Origin: a virus
Length of the DNA: 41,659 bases
Virus record (IMG/VR): IMGVR_UViG_3300036845_000374
Location: 1 to 41,659 of that record
Strand: one strand, 5' to 3'
Shown: positions 15,549 through 22,807 of the stretch, in pieces
Layout of the letters: each line of letters opens with the position of its first letter
How positions within the stretch are numbered: position 1 is the first letter of the stretch
Made by a program: the position numbers and the translations under genes
Notes under the pieces: generated by a model
Database searches by the model: none
Told to the model about the DNA's origin: nothing
Seen by the model: the letters and a program-made list of their open reading frames with translations, nothing else

Positions 15549-17489
15549 ATGGCGGAAATGTCCGATGCCGAGGTGTTCGGCTCAACCGCCCCGGCCGTTG
15601 CGGCACCACGGGAAATGTCCGATGCCGAGGTGTTCGGCAAATCTCCCCCGCCCACGACGACGCCCAACGATATCTCCGGCGAAGGACGTGACGAATACGG
15701 GCAACCAACGCGACCACTCGCGCCACCCGCGCCAGAGGAGCCGGGCACCGATCTGTTGAGCGTCGCCGGAATGCGCCGGGCGATGCAGCCAGCACCCGGC
15801 TATGTGCCGACCGGCATTCTGCCCTTTTCGCTGCGGGAAACCGTGCCCGGTTCCGGCGAGGCCGATCCGACCTCGGGGGTCGGCGGAATGCGCCCGGACT
15901 GGGGACCGGTCCGGATGGTCGTCAATCCGCTGCTGGATATGCTCGAAGGGACCGGTCTGGCGACCAGTGTCGGCGGCCAGAACGCGCCGCTCGCGGGCAA
16001 AGTCAGCCCGGAGGCGACCGGCTTGCTGTTCGGCGCCATGGCCGGGCGAATCAACCCGCTCGCGCGCGATCTGACAGTGCCGGGACCATTTCGATCGTTG
16101 ACCCCGGAGGAGGTGACTGCCAGCATCGAACGAAACGCCCCGTTGTCGCCGGAGTTCAAAGCTTCGCCCATGGCGCCCGGTGCCGCGGAACGAATGGCGC
16201 AGCCACTGACGCCCGAAGCGCCGACATCGGTCAATCCGAATATCGGCCCGGACATCCCGCCGCCAGAAACGCGAAGCGTCGGCGCGGCCGGTACGCCCTA
16301 CACGCTGGCAACGTTGACGCCGGAGGAAGCGGCGGCAGCCGGTTCGACCGCCGACAAGCAGTGGCTCTACAAGGGCAAGACGCCGGGCGAAGCGGACTGG
16401 ACCATGTATATCGACGGCATCACGCCAACCATGGCGCAGGCAGAGCAGACCACGAACGCGGCGCGCGAAACCAACCGGCTGCGGACACTGAGCCCTGACG
16501 CCGACCAGGCCGAGCGGACCCTGCTTTCCGATCACAGCGAGAAGCGGAAAAACTTTTTCCAGGAGACAGCCGGCTCCGACACCACGCAGCAGATGGCGGA
16601 GAAAGCGGCCAGTGACCGGATCGACAGCGAACTGGGGGCAGCGTTCCGCGCCAACGGCACCGTCGATCCGGCCGGCATTCAGGCACAGATCGCCGCCGAA
16701 CTGGCCTCCCCGGCCGGGAAACTGCCTCCGGTCAAAGGCGCCATGAAGACACTGTCCGATGCGCTCCAGAAAGACGACGGCTCCGGGCCGGAGACCGATC
16801 CGCGCCAGGTCTATGGCGTCCATCGTGTCGCCAATTTCCTGCTGTCGAAGCAGGGGCGGCTGGCGAACCCCGGCTATGGCGATGCCGATGTTGTCGCCGC
16901 GCTCACGCGCGTGAAGCAGGCAACCGCTGGCGCGATCGAACCAGCAGCTCCCGGCTTTCGGGACGCCCTGGCCAACTACTCCGAGGCGCAGCGGGCAATC
17001 GATGCCCGCGAGGCGCTGCAGGCAGCCGAACCCGGCCTCTACGGCGGCCCGAACAACGTCATGCGCTTCCAGTCGTTCCACAATTTCATGAAAAGGGTGA
17101 TCGCGGGCCGCGATCCGAACGCGCCGCTAAACCCGTTCCAGTCGCTGACCGAGGATCAGATGAACCGGCTGAAGTCGCTGCACGACGACCTGCAGCGGGT
17201 GGCGAGCGCCGAGGAACTGAACAAGACCTATGGTTCCTCGACCGCGCGGAACCTCATGGACATCGTGCGCAGCAGCCTGACCAAGACGATCGGGGGTGGG
17301 ATCGGCGGCTTCGTTGGATCGGCGCTCGGCCCGCACGGCTTAATGGCCGGCACCCTGGCTGGCGCGGAGGCGGCGAATAAACTGGTGGGCAAGGTCGCTG
17401 ACGCCAGGAACACCAAAAAGATGGAGCGCATGCTGCGACCCGACCCGGCGAAATATCCGACGACGAAAAACCAGCTGATGAACGATTAG
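15549..17489 (+). CDS. Internal virion / ejection protein
   Basis: A 646-residue protein starting two bases after the previous stop. It opens with two copies of M-S-D-A-E-V-F-G about 19 residues apart, then a Pro-rich stretch (to about 70), a mixed region, a helical middle (about 280-560), and a Gly-rich hydrophobic segment near 575-600 (G-G-G-I-G-G-F-V-G-S-A-L-G) that could insert into a membrane. Position after the lytic protein and this layout fit the third ejection protein. It is the last gene of the rightward operon and converges with a leftward gene, overlapping it by four bases. Confidence 0.7.
   Translation: MAEMSDAEVFGSTAPAVAAPREMSDAEVFGKSPPPTTTPNDISGEGRDEYGQPTRPLAPPAPEEPGTDLLSVAGMRRAMQPAPGYVPTGILPFSLRETVPGSGEADPTSGVGGMRPDWGPVRMVVNPLLDMLEGTGLATSVGGQNAPLAGKVSPEATGLLFGAMAGRINPLARDLTVPGPFRSLTPEEVTASIERNAPLSPEFKASPMAPGAAERMAQPLTPEAPTSVNPNIGPDIPPPETRSVGAAGTPYTLATLTPEEAAAAGSTADKQWLYKGKTPGEADWTMYIDGITPTMAQAEQTTNAARETNRLRTLSPDADQAERTLLSDHSEKRKNFFQETAGSDTTQQMAEKAASDRIDSELGAAFRANGTVDPAGIQAQIAAELASPAGKLPPVKGAMKTLSDALQKDDGSGPETDPRQVYGVHRVANFLLSKQGRLANPGYGDADVVAALTRVKQATAGAIEPAAPGFRDALANYSEAQRAIDAREALQAAEPGLYGGPNNVMRFQSFHNFMKRVIAGRDPNAPLNPFQSLTEDQMNRLKSLHDDLQRVASAEELNKTYGSSTARNLMDIVRSSLTKTIGGGIGGFVGSALGPHGLMAGTLAGAEAANKLVGKVADARNTKKMERMLRPDPAKYPTTKNQLMND
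15554..15638 (+). repeat. 28-bp perfect direct repeat encoding M-S-D-A-E-V-F-G twice
   Basis: GGAAATGTCCGATGCCGAGG and the next eight bases occur at 15554-15581 and again, identical, at 15611-15638. The 57-base period keeps the reading frame, so the N-terminus of the ejection protein has a duplicated short motif. The lack of synonymous change suggests a recent duplication or DNA-level selection. This short acidic motif may be a packaging or targeting signal for the ejection protein. Confidence 0.8.
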
Positions 17490-17971
17490 GCGCCGATTTC
17501 GTCCTCCCGCAGCACCCGCAGCAGCCGGTCCCGGTTCTCCCTGGCCCACTGATCCTCGCGTTCGTCGCTCCACGCGACCCGATTCGTCAGTGCCACTACC
17601 ATTTCCTGAGCAGCCTTTCTTACTTTCTTAACCTCGCTTCGCACTCGTCGGACCCACGGTCTGTCTGTGGAAACACTGGCCTTTTCCGGCATCAGGCGGC
17701 GGTAGAGGTTGGACGATTGCAGCGACCTCCAGCCGATTCGCACCCGCCGCCGCGACCACTCCAGCAGCCCAAGGGCTCTGGCAGCCTCCAGGGCGCGTCC
17801 GACGGTCTTGGTGCAGCAGCCGACGCGCCCTGCCAGCGTGGCGTGCGAGGGCCACGCGAGGCCTCCGGCGTTGAAGTAACTGTCGAGCTCAAACAGGACG
17901 ACGCGCCACGGCAACGTGAGGTTTCCCGCCAGTTGCTCCTGATAAACCCGTGTTCGCCATTGTGGCAGCAT
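17486..17971 (-). CDS. Helix-turn-helix protein (HTH_36 / replication-initiator-like)
   Basis: A 161-residue protein. Residues 20-85 form a winged-helix domain of the type found in plasmid and phage replication proteins: L-F-E-L-D-S-Y-F-N-A-G-G-L-A-W-P-S, then T-L-A-G-R-V-G-C-C-T-K-T-V recognition segment and A-L-G-L-L-E-W. The S-S-N-L-Y-R-R-L-M-P phrase that follows is also usual there. The C-terminus is basic, then acidic helical. GGGGAA lies five bases before the ATG. It is leftward, isolated between a terminator-like hairpin and the convergent ejection gene, so it could be a regulator as easily as a replication factor. Confidence 0.7.
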   Translation of the reverse strand: MLPQWRTRVYQEQLAGNLTLPWRVVLFELDSYFNAGGLAWPSHATLAGRVGCCTKTVGRALEAARALGLLEWSRRRVRIGWRSLQSSNLYRRLMPEKASVSTDRPWVRRVRSEVKKVRKAAQEMVVALTNRVAWSDEREDQWARENRDRLLRVLREDEIGA

Positions 17972-18248
17972 CTGCGTTCCCCGGTTCTGCCAGGGCCGCG
18001 CTCAGGTGACGCCCACCAATCCAGGCAAGGCTTCGCCTCCCGCTGAAAAACGGGGCTTGAAATCTCTGAGCGGATCGGGGAGGATCGTCTTCTCACAGAT
18101 CGATCCATCCCCGGCTCTGCCGGAAATGTTGGGGCCGCCTTCGGGCGGCCTTCAGCATGTTTGACCTCCGAATCGGGACGCGACTCGTCCCGGCACGGAA
18201 CGCTAGATGCGAGGAACGTCCGGAGTCCAGCGGCTATGATATGGCGAA
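17972..18248. other. Intergenic stretch, no gene seen
   Basis: The 277 bases between the leftward HTH gene and the leftward membrane-protein gene hold no convincing reading frame; frames that cross it are shadows. It contains a hairpin with a TTCG loop (18133-18150) and, upstream of the HTH gene, an A-rich patch near 18047 and GATC-rich inverted segments around 18070-18110 that may carry its promoter. I could not identify clear -35 and -10 boxes. Confidence 0.5.
18133..18150. terminator. GC-rich hairpin with TTCG tetraloop
   Basis: GGCCGCC (18133-18139), loop TTCG (18140-18143), GGCGGCC (18144-18150) form a perfect 7-bp stem with a very stable tetraloop when read rightward. The sequence after it is moderately T-rich (TTCAGCATGTTT) on the plus strand and weakly so on the minus strand. 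It lies just downstream of the leftward membrane-protein genes, so it most likely ends that transcript; it may work in both directions. Confidence 0.6.
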
Positions 18249-18524
18249 TTAGTGCCGGGTCGCCGTGGCGGATTCCATGGCGCGCGCCCGAGCGGCGTAA
18301 TACAGATGCGGCAGCCAGGAGATGCCCCAGGCCACGCCGCCGCCGGCGAACAGGGCAACGAGGCCCCTGCCGTCAGTGCTGTTGAACCCCCGGATCATGG
18401 CAAGGATGGTGAACCAGCACGGCACGAACAGCACCAGAAACGTCAGCACGCGGGCGAACCAGTGGTCGCACAGCCAGGCGAACAGCAGCCCGGCGCCGAG
18501 GACGAGAGCAAGTAAGACTGTCAT
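18249..18524 (-). CDS. Small membrane protein, three predicted helices (holin candidate)
   Basis: A 91-residue hydrophobic protein with likely membrane segments at about 3-20, 24-46 and 54-75 and a short basic C-terminal tail. CGGAG lies eight bases before the ATG. It is the last gene of a leftward string of short genes and is followed by a hairpin terminator. Three-helix small proteins near phage tail genes are often class I holins, but no family signature is visible and a superinfection or membrane-inner role is equally possible. Confidence 0.6.
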   Translation of the reverse strand: MTVLLALVLGAGLLFAWLCDHWFARVLTFLVLFVPCWFTILAMIRGFNSTDGRGLVALFAGGGVAWGISWLPHLYYAARARAMESATATRH

Positions 18525-18550
18525 CGAATATCTCCGTTAAATGTTTGTTG

Positions 18551-18817
18551 TCACGGCTTTGCCAACCGGGCGAAGCCATCGGCGATCGTTCGTTCCAGGC
18601 TGTCCAGCCGCGCCTCGATGGCGGTGATGTGGTTGCGCGTCAGTGACGCCTCGCCGGACAGCGCCATGAACTGGTTCAGCATGCGCATGGCGACGTGGTC
18701 GAGTTGTTGTCGCGTGGCAGCGTCGTGCGAGACCTGTTCGTGCGCGGTGCGCAGGTCACGCATGTCGGCGCGCATCTCACCGATCATCCGGCCCAGGTAT
18801 TCAAGGCTGACGCTCAT
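18551..18817 (-). CDS. Small coiled-coil hypothetical protein
   Basis: An 88-residue protein, mainly amphipathic helix with heptad-like spacing (I-G-E-M-R-A-D-M-R-D-L, then I-E-A-R-L-D-S-L-E-R-T-I), so probably a coiled coil. Its ATG at 18817 overlaps the stop of the preceding gene (ATGA). The open frame continuing upstream to 18952 is the antisense-like extension of that gene and is not favoured. No family recognised. Its place among small membrane proteins suggests a partner of one of them. Confidence 0.55.
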   Translation of the reverse strand: MSVSLEYLGRMIGEMRADMRDLRTAHEQVSHDAATRQQLDHVAMRMLNQFMALSGEASLTRNHITAIEARLDSLERTIADGFARLAKP

Positions 18818-18960
18818 CGGTTCGCCCGCCACGCCGAACAGGTCGCGTCGACGATATGCGGCGGGCAGTCGGGAGCAGCGGGCACGCGGGCCGCCATTTC
18901 CATGCCGCCGTAAGCCGCCAGACCGGCCAGCACGAGGGTCACGCGCAGCCACTCGCTCAC
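18814..18960 (-). CDS. Tiny membrane protein with periplasmic Cys pair
   Basis: A 48-residue protein starting at a GTG (18960) that overlaps the previous stop as GTGA. One hydrophobic helix at about 6-22 is followed by a short soluble tail with two cysteines (P-D-C-P-P and A-T-C-S). Small proteins of this size and shape occur in lysis cassettes, sometimes as spanin components, but there is no lipobox and I cannot assign it. A longer frame starting upstream at 19041 is less likely because it would overlap the preceding gene. Confidence 0.45.
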   Translation of the reverse strand: MSEWLRVTLVLAGLAAYGGMEMAARVPAAPDCPPHIVDATCSAWRANR

Positions 18961-19151
18961 TGTGCCAGGCCCATTGCTTTGAGAATTTCGGGTAGCCGGG
19001 TCACGATGGCGGCGAGGATCGCGCCGATCAACAGGAACCACGGATCACGGCCAAACTTTCTGGCTTCAGCCTGGAACTTCCGCGTCTCGGCTATGGCGCG
19101 GTCGATGCGAATGATTTGCTCGCGCAGATCGAGAGGCGGATATTCGCTCAC
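18957..19151 (-). CDS. Small tail-anchored membrane protein
   Basis: A 64-residue protein starting at GTG (19151), two bases after the stop of the ribbon-helix-helix gene. Residues 1-36 are a charged amphipathic helix (E-Q-I-I-R-I-D-R-A-I-A-E-T-R-K); residues 38-60 are a hydrophobic membrane segment. This inverted plan, soluble coil first and anchor last, is seen in some phage lysis-region proteins and in small XhlA-like proteins. Function not assigned. Confidence 0.5.
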   Translation of the reverse strand: MSEYPPLDLREQIIRIDRAIAETRKFQAEARKFGRDPWFLLIGAILAAIVTRLPEILKAMGLAQ

Positions 19152-19153
19152 GG

Positions 19154-19303
19154 CTATAGCTTCTTCAATGTCATCGGGTTTCCCAATCGTCTCGTGTCAA
19201 TGATCCGGCGCAACAGTTCGCTGATGCTGATGCCGAGCGCCTCGGCCTGCTCCTGGAGCCACGACAACTGCACGTCAGGGATCGACAGGCTGATGCGTTC
19301 CAT
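19154..19303 (-). CDS. 49-residue ribbon-helix-helix protein
   Basis: On the minus strand an ATG at 19303 opens a 49-residue frame ending with TAG at 19154. It reads M-E-R-I-S-L-S-I-P-D-V, then W-L-Q-E-Q-A-E-A-L-G-I-S-I-S-E-L-L-R-R-I-I-D. That is the ribbon-helix-helix pattern of MetJ/Arc-type DNA-binding dimers: a polar/apolar strand, helix A, G-I-S turn, helix B. ATG overlaps the stop of the preceding gene as TGATG and the next gene begins two bases after it. Such proteins are usually autorepressors or antitoxins. A perfect palindrome lies upstream of this operon (19669-19680). Confidence 0.7.
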   Translation of the reverse strand: MERISLSIPDVQLSWLQEQAEALGISISELLRRIIDTRRLGNPMTLKKL

Positions 19304-19578
19304 CAGGCGGCGCTCAGAAAGCGCCTGATCGCGGCGGTGTCGTACATGACGTCGAGGGTGGAACGCTCGCGCAGAGGCGCGGGAACGTCGGAGCGGTGGC
19401 CGCGGGCAATCTCGATTGCGGCGCGGATCATGGCCAGCGTGTCACGGTGGGCGTCGAGGCTCTCATCCTCAGGTGCATCAGCGATCAGATCGCGCAGCGA
19501 ATACGCGGCGAGTTCAAGCGCGGTCGTGGTCACGTTCAGGCGGATGACGGCGGCGGCATGGAGGGTTGGGTCGATCAT
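19303..19578 (-). CDS. Hypothetical helical protein, first gene of a leftward string
   Basis: A 91-residue Ala/Leu-rich protein. I place the start at the ATG 19578 because CGGAG lies seven bases before it; the open frame further upstream (to 19629) has no ribosome-binding site and crosses the likely promoter region. The protein is probably all helical (A-A-V-I-R-L-N-V-T-T-T-A-L-E-L then A-M-I-R-A-A-I-E-I-A). It shares a start region (CAACGGAGT) with the gene at 32485. No family recognised. Coupled to the RHH gene by TGATG. Confidence 0.6.
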   Translation of the reverse strand: MIDPTLHAAAVIRLNVTTTALELAAYSLRDLIADAPEDESLDAHRDTLAMIRAAIEIARGHRSDVPAPLRERSTLDVMYDTAAIRRFLSAA

Positions 19579-19604
19579 GTTCGTAACTCCGTTGGTGCTG
19601 CGTT

Positions 19605-19680
19605 TGATACGCACCGTGTAAGCGCCCACGCCTCACCTGTCAACCCAAAACTAACCGCAGTGGCGACGCTTCACGTGAAG
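19605..19680. promoter_or_regulatory. Divergent intergenic region with palindrome CTTCACGTGAAG
   Basis: The 151 bases between the leftward gene at 19578 and the rightward gene at 19730 should contain two promoters. A perfect 12-bp palindrome CTTCACGTGAAG lies at 19669-19680, and TGATACGC at 19605-19612 matches the sequence at the start of the gene at 32689. CTAACCGCAGTGG around 19651 resembles one half of the repressor operator seen elsewhere. I could not place -35/-10 boxes with confidence. Confidence 0.45.
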
Positions 19681-19729
19681 CACCCGCGCACACTCTGGCG
19701 GCGCGTCACCGGACGGGTTACGTTGCGCC

Positions 19730-20014
19730 ATGGGAACCCGCTACGGCCGTGGCACGCTGTATTACCCGCTCGACGCGCGGCGGATGGCGTTGACGTGCCG
19801 GAACCTGGCGCGGGATTTGCGCGCCGAGGCCGCCGCCGGCGCCGATTATGGACCAATCCACCTCAGCCGGCACAGCAACCAGTACGAGCAGAAATTGATC
19901 TCGCGCGCGGGGGCGGCGGCCAGCATGGACGAGCAGGCGGCGCGGTGGGAGATCGAGGCCAACGGCGGGCCGCGCAACAGCCAGGACCGCGAGCGTATCG
20001 GGTTTCCGCCGTGA
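19730..20014 (+). CDS. Hypothetical protein upstream of holin-like gene
   Basis: A 94-residue basic protein (M-G-T-R-Y-G-R-G-T-L-Y-Y-P-L-D-A-R-R) with a helical middle and a polar C-terminus. It starts a rightward unit of three genes leading to a tailspike, and its stop overlaps the next GTG as GTGA (20011-20014). No family recognised. I prefer this frame to the longer alternative that starts at 19396, since that one only overlaps the leftward genes. Confidence 0.55.
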   Translation: MGTRYGRGTLYYPLDARRMALTCRNLARDLRAEAAAGADYGPIHLSRHSNQYEQKLISRAGAAASMDEQAARWEIEANGGPRNSQDRERIGFPP

Positions 20015-20217
20015 CGGGCGAGGAAGCGCATGGCGTCGTGGCGGCCGTGACGAACCTCGGACGCACCGCGTTGACGTCGATCCCGCCGGCGTTCCTCGTG
20101 CTCTGCGCGATCAACGCGGCATTCGTGGGCGGGCTGATGGTGTTTCTCGACCGGCAGTCCGACGCCCGAGAGCGCGTGCTGTCGCAGATCATCACCGCCT
20201 GTCTCGACGACAAATGA
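20011..20217 (+). CDS. Single-span membrane protein, holin-like
   Basis: A 68-residue protein starting at a GTG within GTGA. One hydrophobic segment (about 24-46, I-P-P-A-F-L-V-L-C-A-I-N-A-A-F-V-G-G) is followed by a charged helix with D-R-Q-S-D-A-R-E-R-V and a C-terminal A-C-L-D-D-K. The size and single membrane span followed by a coil are like small phage holin or pinholin-type proteins from high-GC phages. No endolysin is next to it; the following gene is a tailspike. Function inferred from shape only. Confidence 0.5.
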   Translation: MTGEEAHGVVAAVTNLGRTALTSIPPAFLVLCAINAAFVGGLMVFLDRQSDARERVLSQIITACLDDK

Positions 20218-20233
20218 CAATCAGGGGGCTCAC

Positions 20234-21658
20234 ATGACAATCAGACTTGGCACAGACGACCTCGCCGCCGACGCCGAGCAACTTTATACCATGCTGGGCG
20301 CCATGCTCGGCTATGAAGACGGCGGCGGAGACGGCGGCAATGGCGGCGACGGCAACACCGACTACTTCCCGGCCGACCCCGCGCTGGCGCCGTTCCCGAG
20401 CCCGGAGGATTCGCTGCAGCAGATTCTCGACGGCGTCGTGGCCGGGCGACCGTACCTCAAGGACATCAACGCCCGCACCCACACGCTGCGGATCAGCGAG
20501 GCCGGCGCATCCGAGTATTTCATCAACGGATTGTCGCAGATGGACGGCTGGGAAAACCACGCCGACAGCCCGCCCACGCAGCTGCTCGTGCGGCAGGGCG
20601 GCGTCTACATTTTCCTGGCATCCGGCGCCACGCAGATCCAGACCGGGAACGGCTATTACAACACGGCCCCGCCGCCCGCCTGGACCGACGACGGCGGCGA
20701 TACCGGCGGTGGTGGGGGAGGCGGCGGCCTGCCGCCCCTGCCGGGGTTCCCCGTGCCCTCGCCGACCCCTCCAGGCTCGTCCGGACGGATCATCACCGCC
20801 GGTTCCGGGCAGGCGATCGCGACGCTGTCCGATGCGATCCGCGCCGCGCAACCCGGCGACACGATCCAGATGGTTCCAGGTACTTATACGGATGCCCCGC
20901 CGGCGATCCTGGTGCCGGTGCTGCTCGACCTCGGCGGCGCCACGCTGGACATGACAGGGAACCTGGCCAGCCTCGCCTATGGCAAGGGGTGCATCGTGCC
21001 GTGTGCGGATCTGATCATTCAGAACGGAACGATCGTCGGCACCGCAATGGAACAGAACGAGGGCGAACTGACCTGCGCGATCCGGCCGAATGACGGCTGC
21101 GGCTATGTGACGATCCGGAACATGCGGTTGTTCGACAACCAATGCGGCATCGGCCACGGCGGACACCCGTGCGTGATCGACGTCGCGGATAGCGACATCA
21201 GTGACAACGGACTGGCCAACAATCAGGGGGCCAGCACGCACAACCTCTATGTCGGCGACGCCTGCCGCAGGCTGACGCTGACCAACGTCACCTCGGTCGG
21301 CTGCAAGGACGCGCATGCGATCAAATATCGTGGCCCTGAACTTATCGTGAACGGCGGCACGTTCGCGGCCAGCAATGGCTCGTGTTTCGACATTCCGAAT
21401 GGCAGCACGGTGCCATTTTCAATCAACAACGCGGTCATGAACAAAGGCACCGGCGACGTCGACCATCACGTCATGGGCTACGGCGAGGAATACCAGAACA
21501 TGGGCCTCGCGGGCGGCACGATTAACGGCGGATCGATCGCCGCGCTGTGCAACTCGCCGTTCATCACGGGGGCGGGCGGCACGATCACCGCGATCGGCGT
21601 CGCGCTGTCGGGCAACAAGATCATGCCTGATGGTCCGGTGGTGTTGGTGGGCTTCTGA
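20234..21658 (+). CDS. Third tailspike-like protein, right-handed beta-helix
   Basis: A 474-residue protein with a GGGGG ribosome-binding site before the ATG. Residues 1-165 form an N-terminal region with two Gly-rich linkers (about 28-40 and 155-170). From about 185 a beta-helix begins with A-T-L-S-D-A-I-R-A-A-Q-P-G-D-T-I-Q-M-V-P-G-T-Y, the usual opening of parallel beta-helix/pectate-lyase-like folds, followed by regular I/V-x-N-x-x coils to the end. It lies outside the main tail operon and lacks the N-terminal anchor shared by the proteins at 5113 and 7777, so it may bind another virion site or act as a free depolymerase. Confidence 0.8.
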   Translation: MTIRLGTDDLAADAEQLYTMLGAMLGYEDGGGDGGNGGDGNTDYFPADPALAPFPSPEDSLQQILDGVVAGRPYLKDINARTHTLRISEAGASEYFINGLSQMDGWENHADSPPTQLLVRQGGVYIFLASGATQIQTGNGYYNTAPPPAWTDDGGDTGGGGGGGGLPPLPGFPVPSPTPPGSSGRIITAGSGQAIATLSDAIRAAQPGDTIQMVPGTYTDAPPAILVPVLLDLGGATLDMTGNLASLAYGKGCIVPCADLIIQNGTIVGTAMEQNEGELTCAIRPNDGCGYVTIRNMRLFDNQCGIGHGGHPCVIDVADSDISDNGLANNQGASTHNLYVGDACRRLTLTNVTSVGCKDAHAIKYRGPELIVNGGTFAASNGSCFDIPNGSTVPFSINNAVMNKGTGDVDHHVMGYGEEYQNMGLAGGTINGGSIAALCNSPFITGAGGTITAIGVALSGNKIMPDGPVVLVGF

Positions 21659-21806
21659 CGTCCAGCGCGGTGATCCGCTCGGCGCGGCGGCGCGCGGCGG
21701 CATCGCGCCTGCCCTCGTTACGGAAGCCGGCCACCACGGCGGACAGCACGAACACGTAAGCCGCGAGCGCGAACAGGCCGAGCAGGATGAGGAAGGCTGC
21801 TGTCAT
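21621..21806 (-). CDS. Small N-terminally anchored membrane protein
   Basis: A 61-residue protein with one strong membrane helix at about 3-27 followed by a basic, Arg-rich cytoplasmic or periplasmic tail. It is the last gene of the long leftward early operon and its 3' end overlaps the end of the convergent tailspike gene by 38 bases. I place the start at the ATG 21806; a few upstream codons remain open. No family recognised. Confidence 0.5.
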   Translation of the reverse strand: MTAAFLILLGLFALAAYVFVLSAVVAGFRNEGRRDAAARRRAERITALDVRSPPTPPDHQA

Positions 21807-21834
21807 GGTGACATGGCAGCGTGCCACCACGCTG

Positions 21835-22410
21835 TCACTCGTCGGCGAGACCGGTGGACTGCACCAGATCGAGGTCCAGCAGCAGCTTGAGCAGTCGCAC
21901 GCCCGGCTCCATGGGCAGTGTGGCGCGCAGCCAGAGAGCCATGGTCCCGTCCGCCCTGGCTTCCATGCCGAAGACGCCGTCGCGCCCGGCGGCAGGCGCG
22001 CGCGGCGTTCTGGCCGGGGCCGGGACCGGGACCAGGGCAGTGCGCCTCTCCCGTGCCGCGTGCAGCGCCGCCGCCCGCTGCGCCGGTCCCTGGGCGGCGT
22101 CGGCAGGCGGTGTTTTTCTGGGTCGTCCCCTGGGTTGCTTCTTTTTGGGCGTCTTTTTGGGCCGCGTGTTGGGACCGCTATGTTTGATCGGCGAGGCCAG
22201 GGTATCGGGCGGCACGGCCAGGAGCACGCCCAGTTTCGCCGCCATCAGGGGGTGGATGCCGCTGGCGCCTTTCGCCCAGTTTGTCACGGTGGCGTGGGAT
22301 ACCTCCATGGCTTTGGCGATATCGGCGGGCTTCAGGCCGGCGCGAGCCATGGCCCCGGAGAGCGCCTTGCCCATGGGAACCAGATGAGGTCTGGGACGCA
22401 TCGTGGGCAT
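21835..22410 (-). CDS. XRE-type DNA-binding protein with AT-hook-like segment
   Basis: A 191-residue protein. Residues 12-65 form a Cro/C1-type helix-turn-helix (K-P-A-D-I-A-K-A-M-E-V-S-H-A-T-V-T-N-W-A-K-G), then a basic linker with R-G-R-P-R-K (about 93-98), an AT-hook-like minor-groove motif, a Pro/Ala-rich stretch, and a compact C-terminal part (G-V-F-G-M-E-A-R-A-D-G-T-M). There is no LexA-type peptidase. It overlaps the upstream gene by TGATG. As part of the leftward early operon it could be an antirepressor, a second repressor or an early-late switch. Confidence 0.7.
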   Translation of the reverse strand: MPTMRPRPHLVPMGKALSGAMARAGLKPADIAKAMEVSHATVTNWAKGASGIHPLMAAKLGVLLAVPPDTLASPIKHSGPNTRPKKTPKKKQPRGRPRKTPPADAAQGPAQRAAALHAARERRTALVPVPAPARTPRAPAAGRDGVFGMEARADGTMALWLRATLPMEPGVRLLKLLLDLDLVQSTGLADE

Positions 22411-22748
22411 CAGGGTCTGGCCTCGGCGCCGGTCCTGGTCCCGGCACGCTTACGCCGGGCCTTGTTGGTCTCGACGTTGCGCTGCTTCTCGTATGTCTCA
22501 TTGCGCTCGGCCACGGCGGGGGGCGCGATGCGTTCGACCATGCGATACCATGCGTCGCGATACGCCGCACTCATGGATCTGAAGGGACCCGCCTCCACCG
22601 GTCCCCTGGCGTAGTACCAGCCGGAAAACACGATGGGCTCGTCGGCGTCACGCCCTTTGGCCCACAGCCTCGTGGCGGCGAACGACACGTAAAACACCTT
22701 GATATCGGCGTCTTTCACGGCCTCAATTAACGAGTTCGGGAGCCACAT
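22410..22748 (-). CDS. Hypothetical early-operon protein
   Basis: A 112-residue protein with a globular N-terminal two-thirds (V-F-Y-V-S-F-A-A-T-R-L-W-A-K, F-S-G-W-Y-Y-A-R-G-P) and a strongly basic C-terminal tail (K-A-R-R-K-R). No family recognised. Its upstream gap carries a copy of the repressor operator (22782-22796), so it probably begins its own transcript with the XRE gene behind it. Confidence 0.55.
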   Translation of the reverse strand: MWLPNSLIEAVKDADIKVFYVSFAATRLWAKGRDADEPIVFSGWYYARGPVEAGPFRSMSAAYRDAWYRMVERIAPPAVAERNETYEKQRNVETNKARRKRAGTRTGAEARP

Positions 22749-22781
22749 GCGAGGGCTCCTCCTATGTGGCCCGGCGGACGC

Positions 22782-22796
22782 TAACCATAGCGGTTA
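22782..22796. promoter_or_regulatory. Operator copy TAACCATAGCGGTTA with a leftward promoter
   Basis: TAACCATAGCGGTTA differs in one base from the core of the palindrome at 27808-27822 (TAACCGTAGCGGTTA). On the minus strand, GTGACA (22806-22811) and TATGGT (22784-22789), 16 bases apart, form a plausible -35/-10 pair, with the operator covering the -10. I infer that the same repressor controls a second leftward transcript starting before the gene at 22748. Confidence 0.6.
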
Positions 22797-22807
22797 CTCG
22801 GCGTTTG

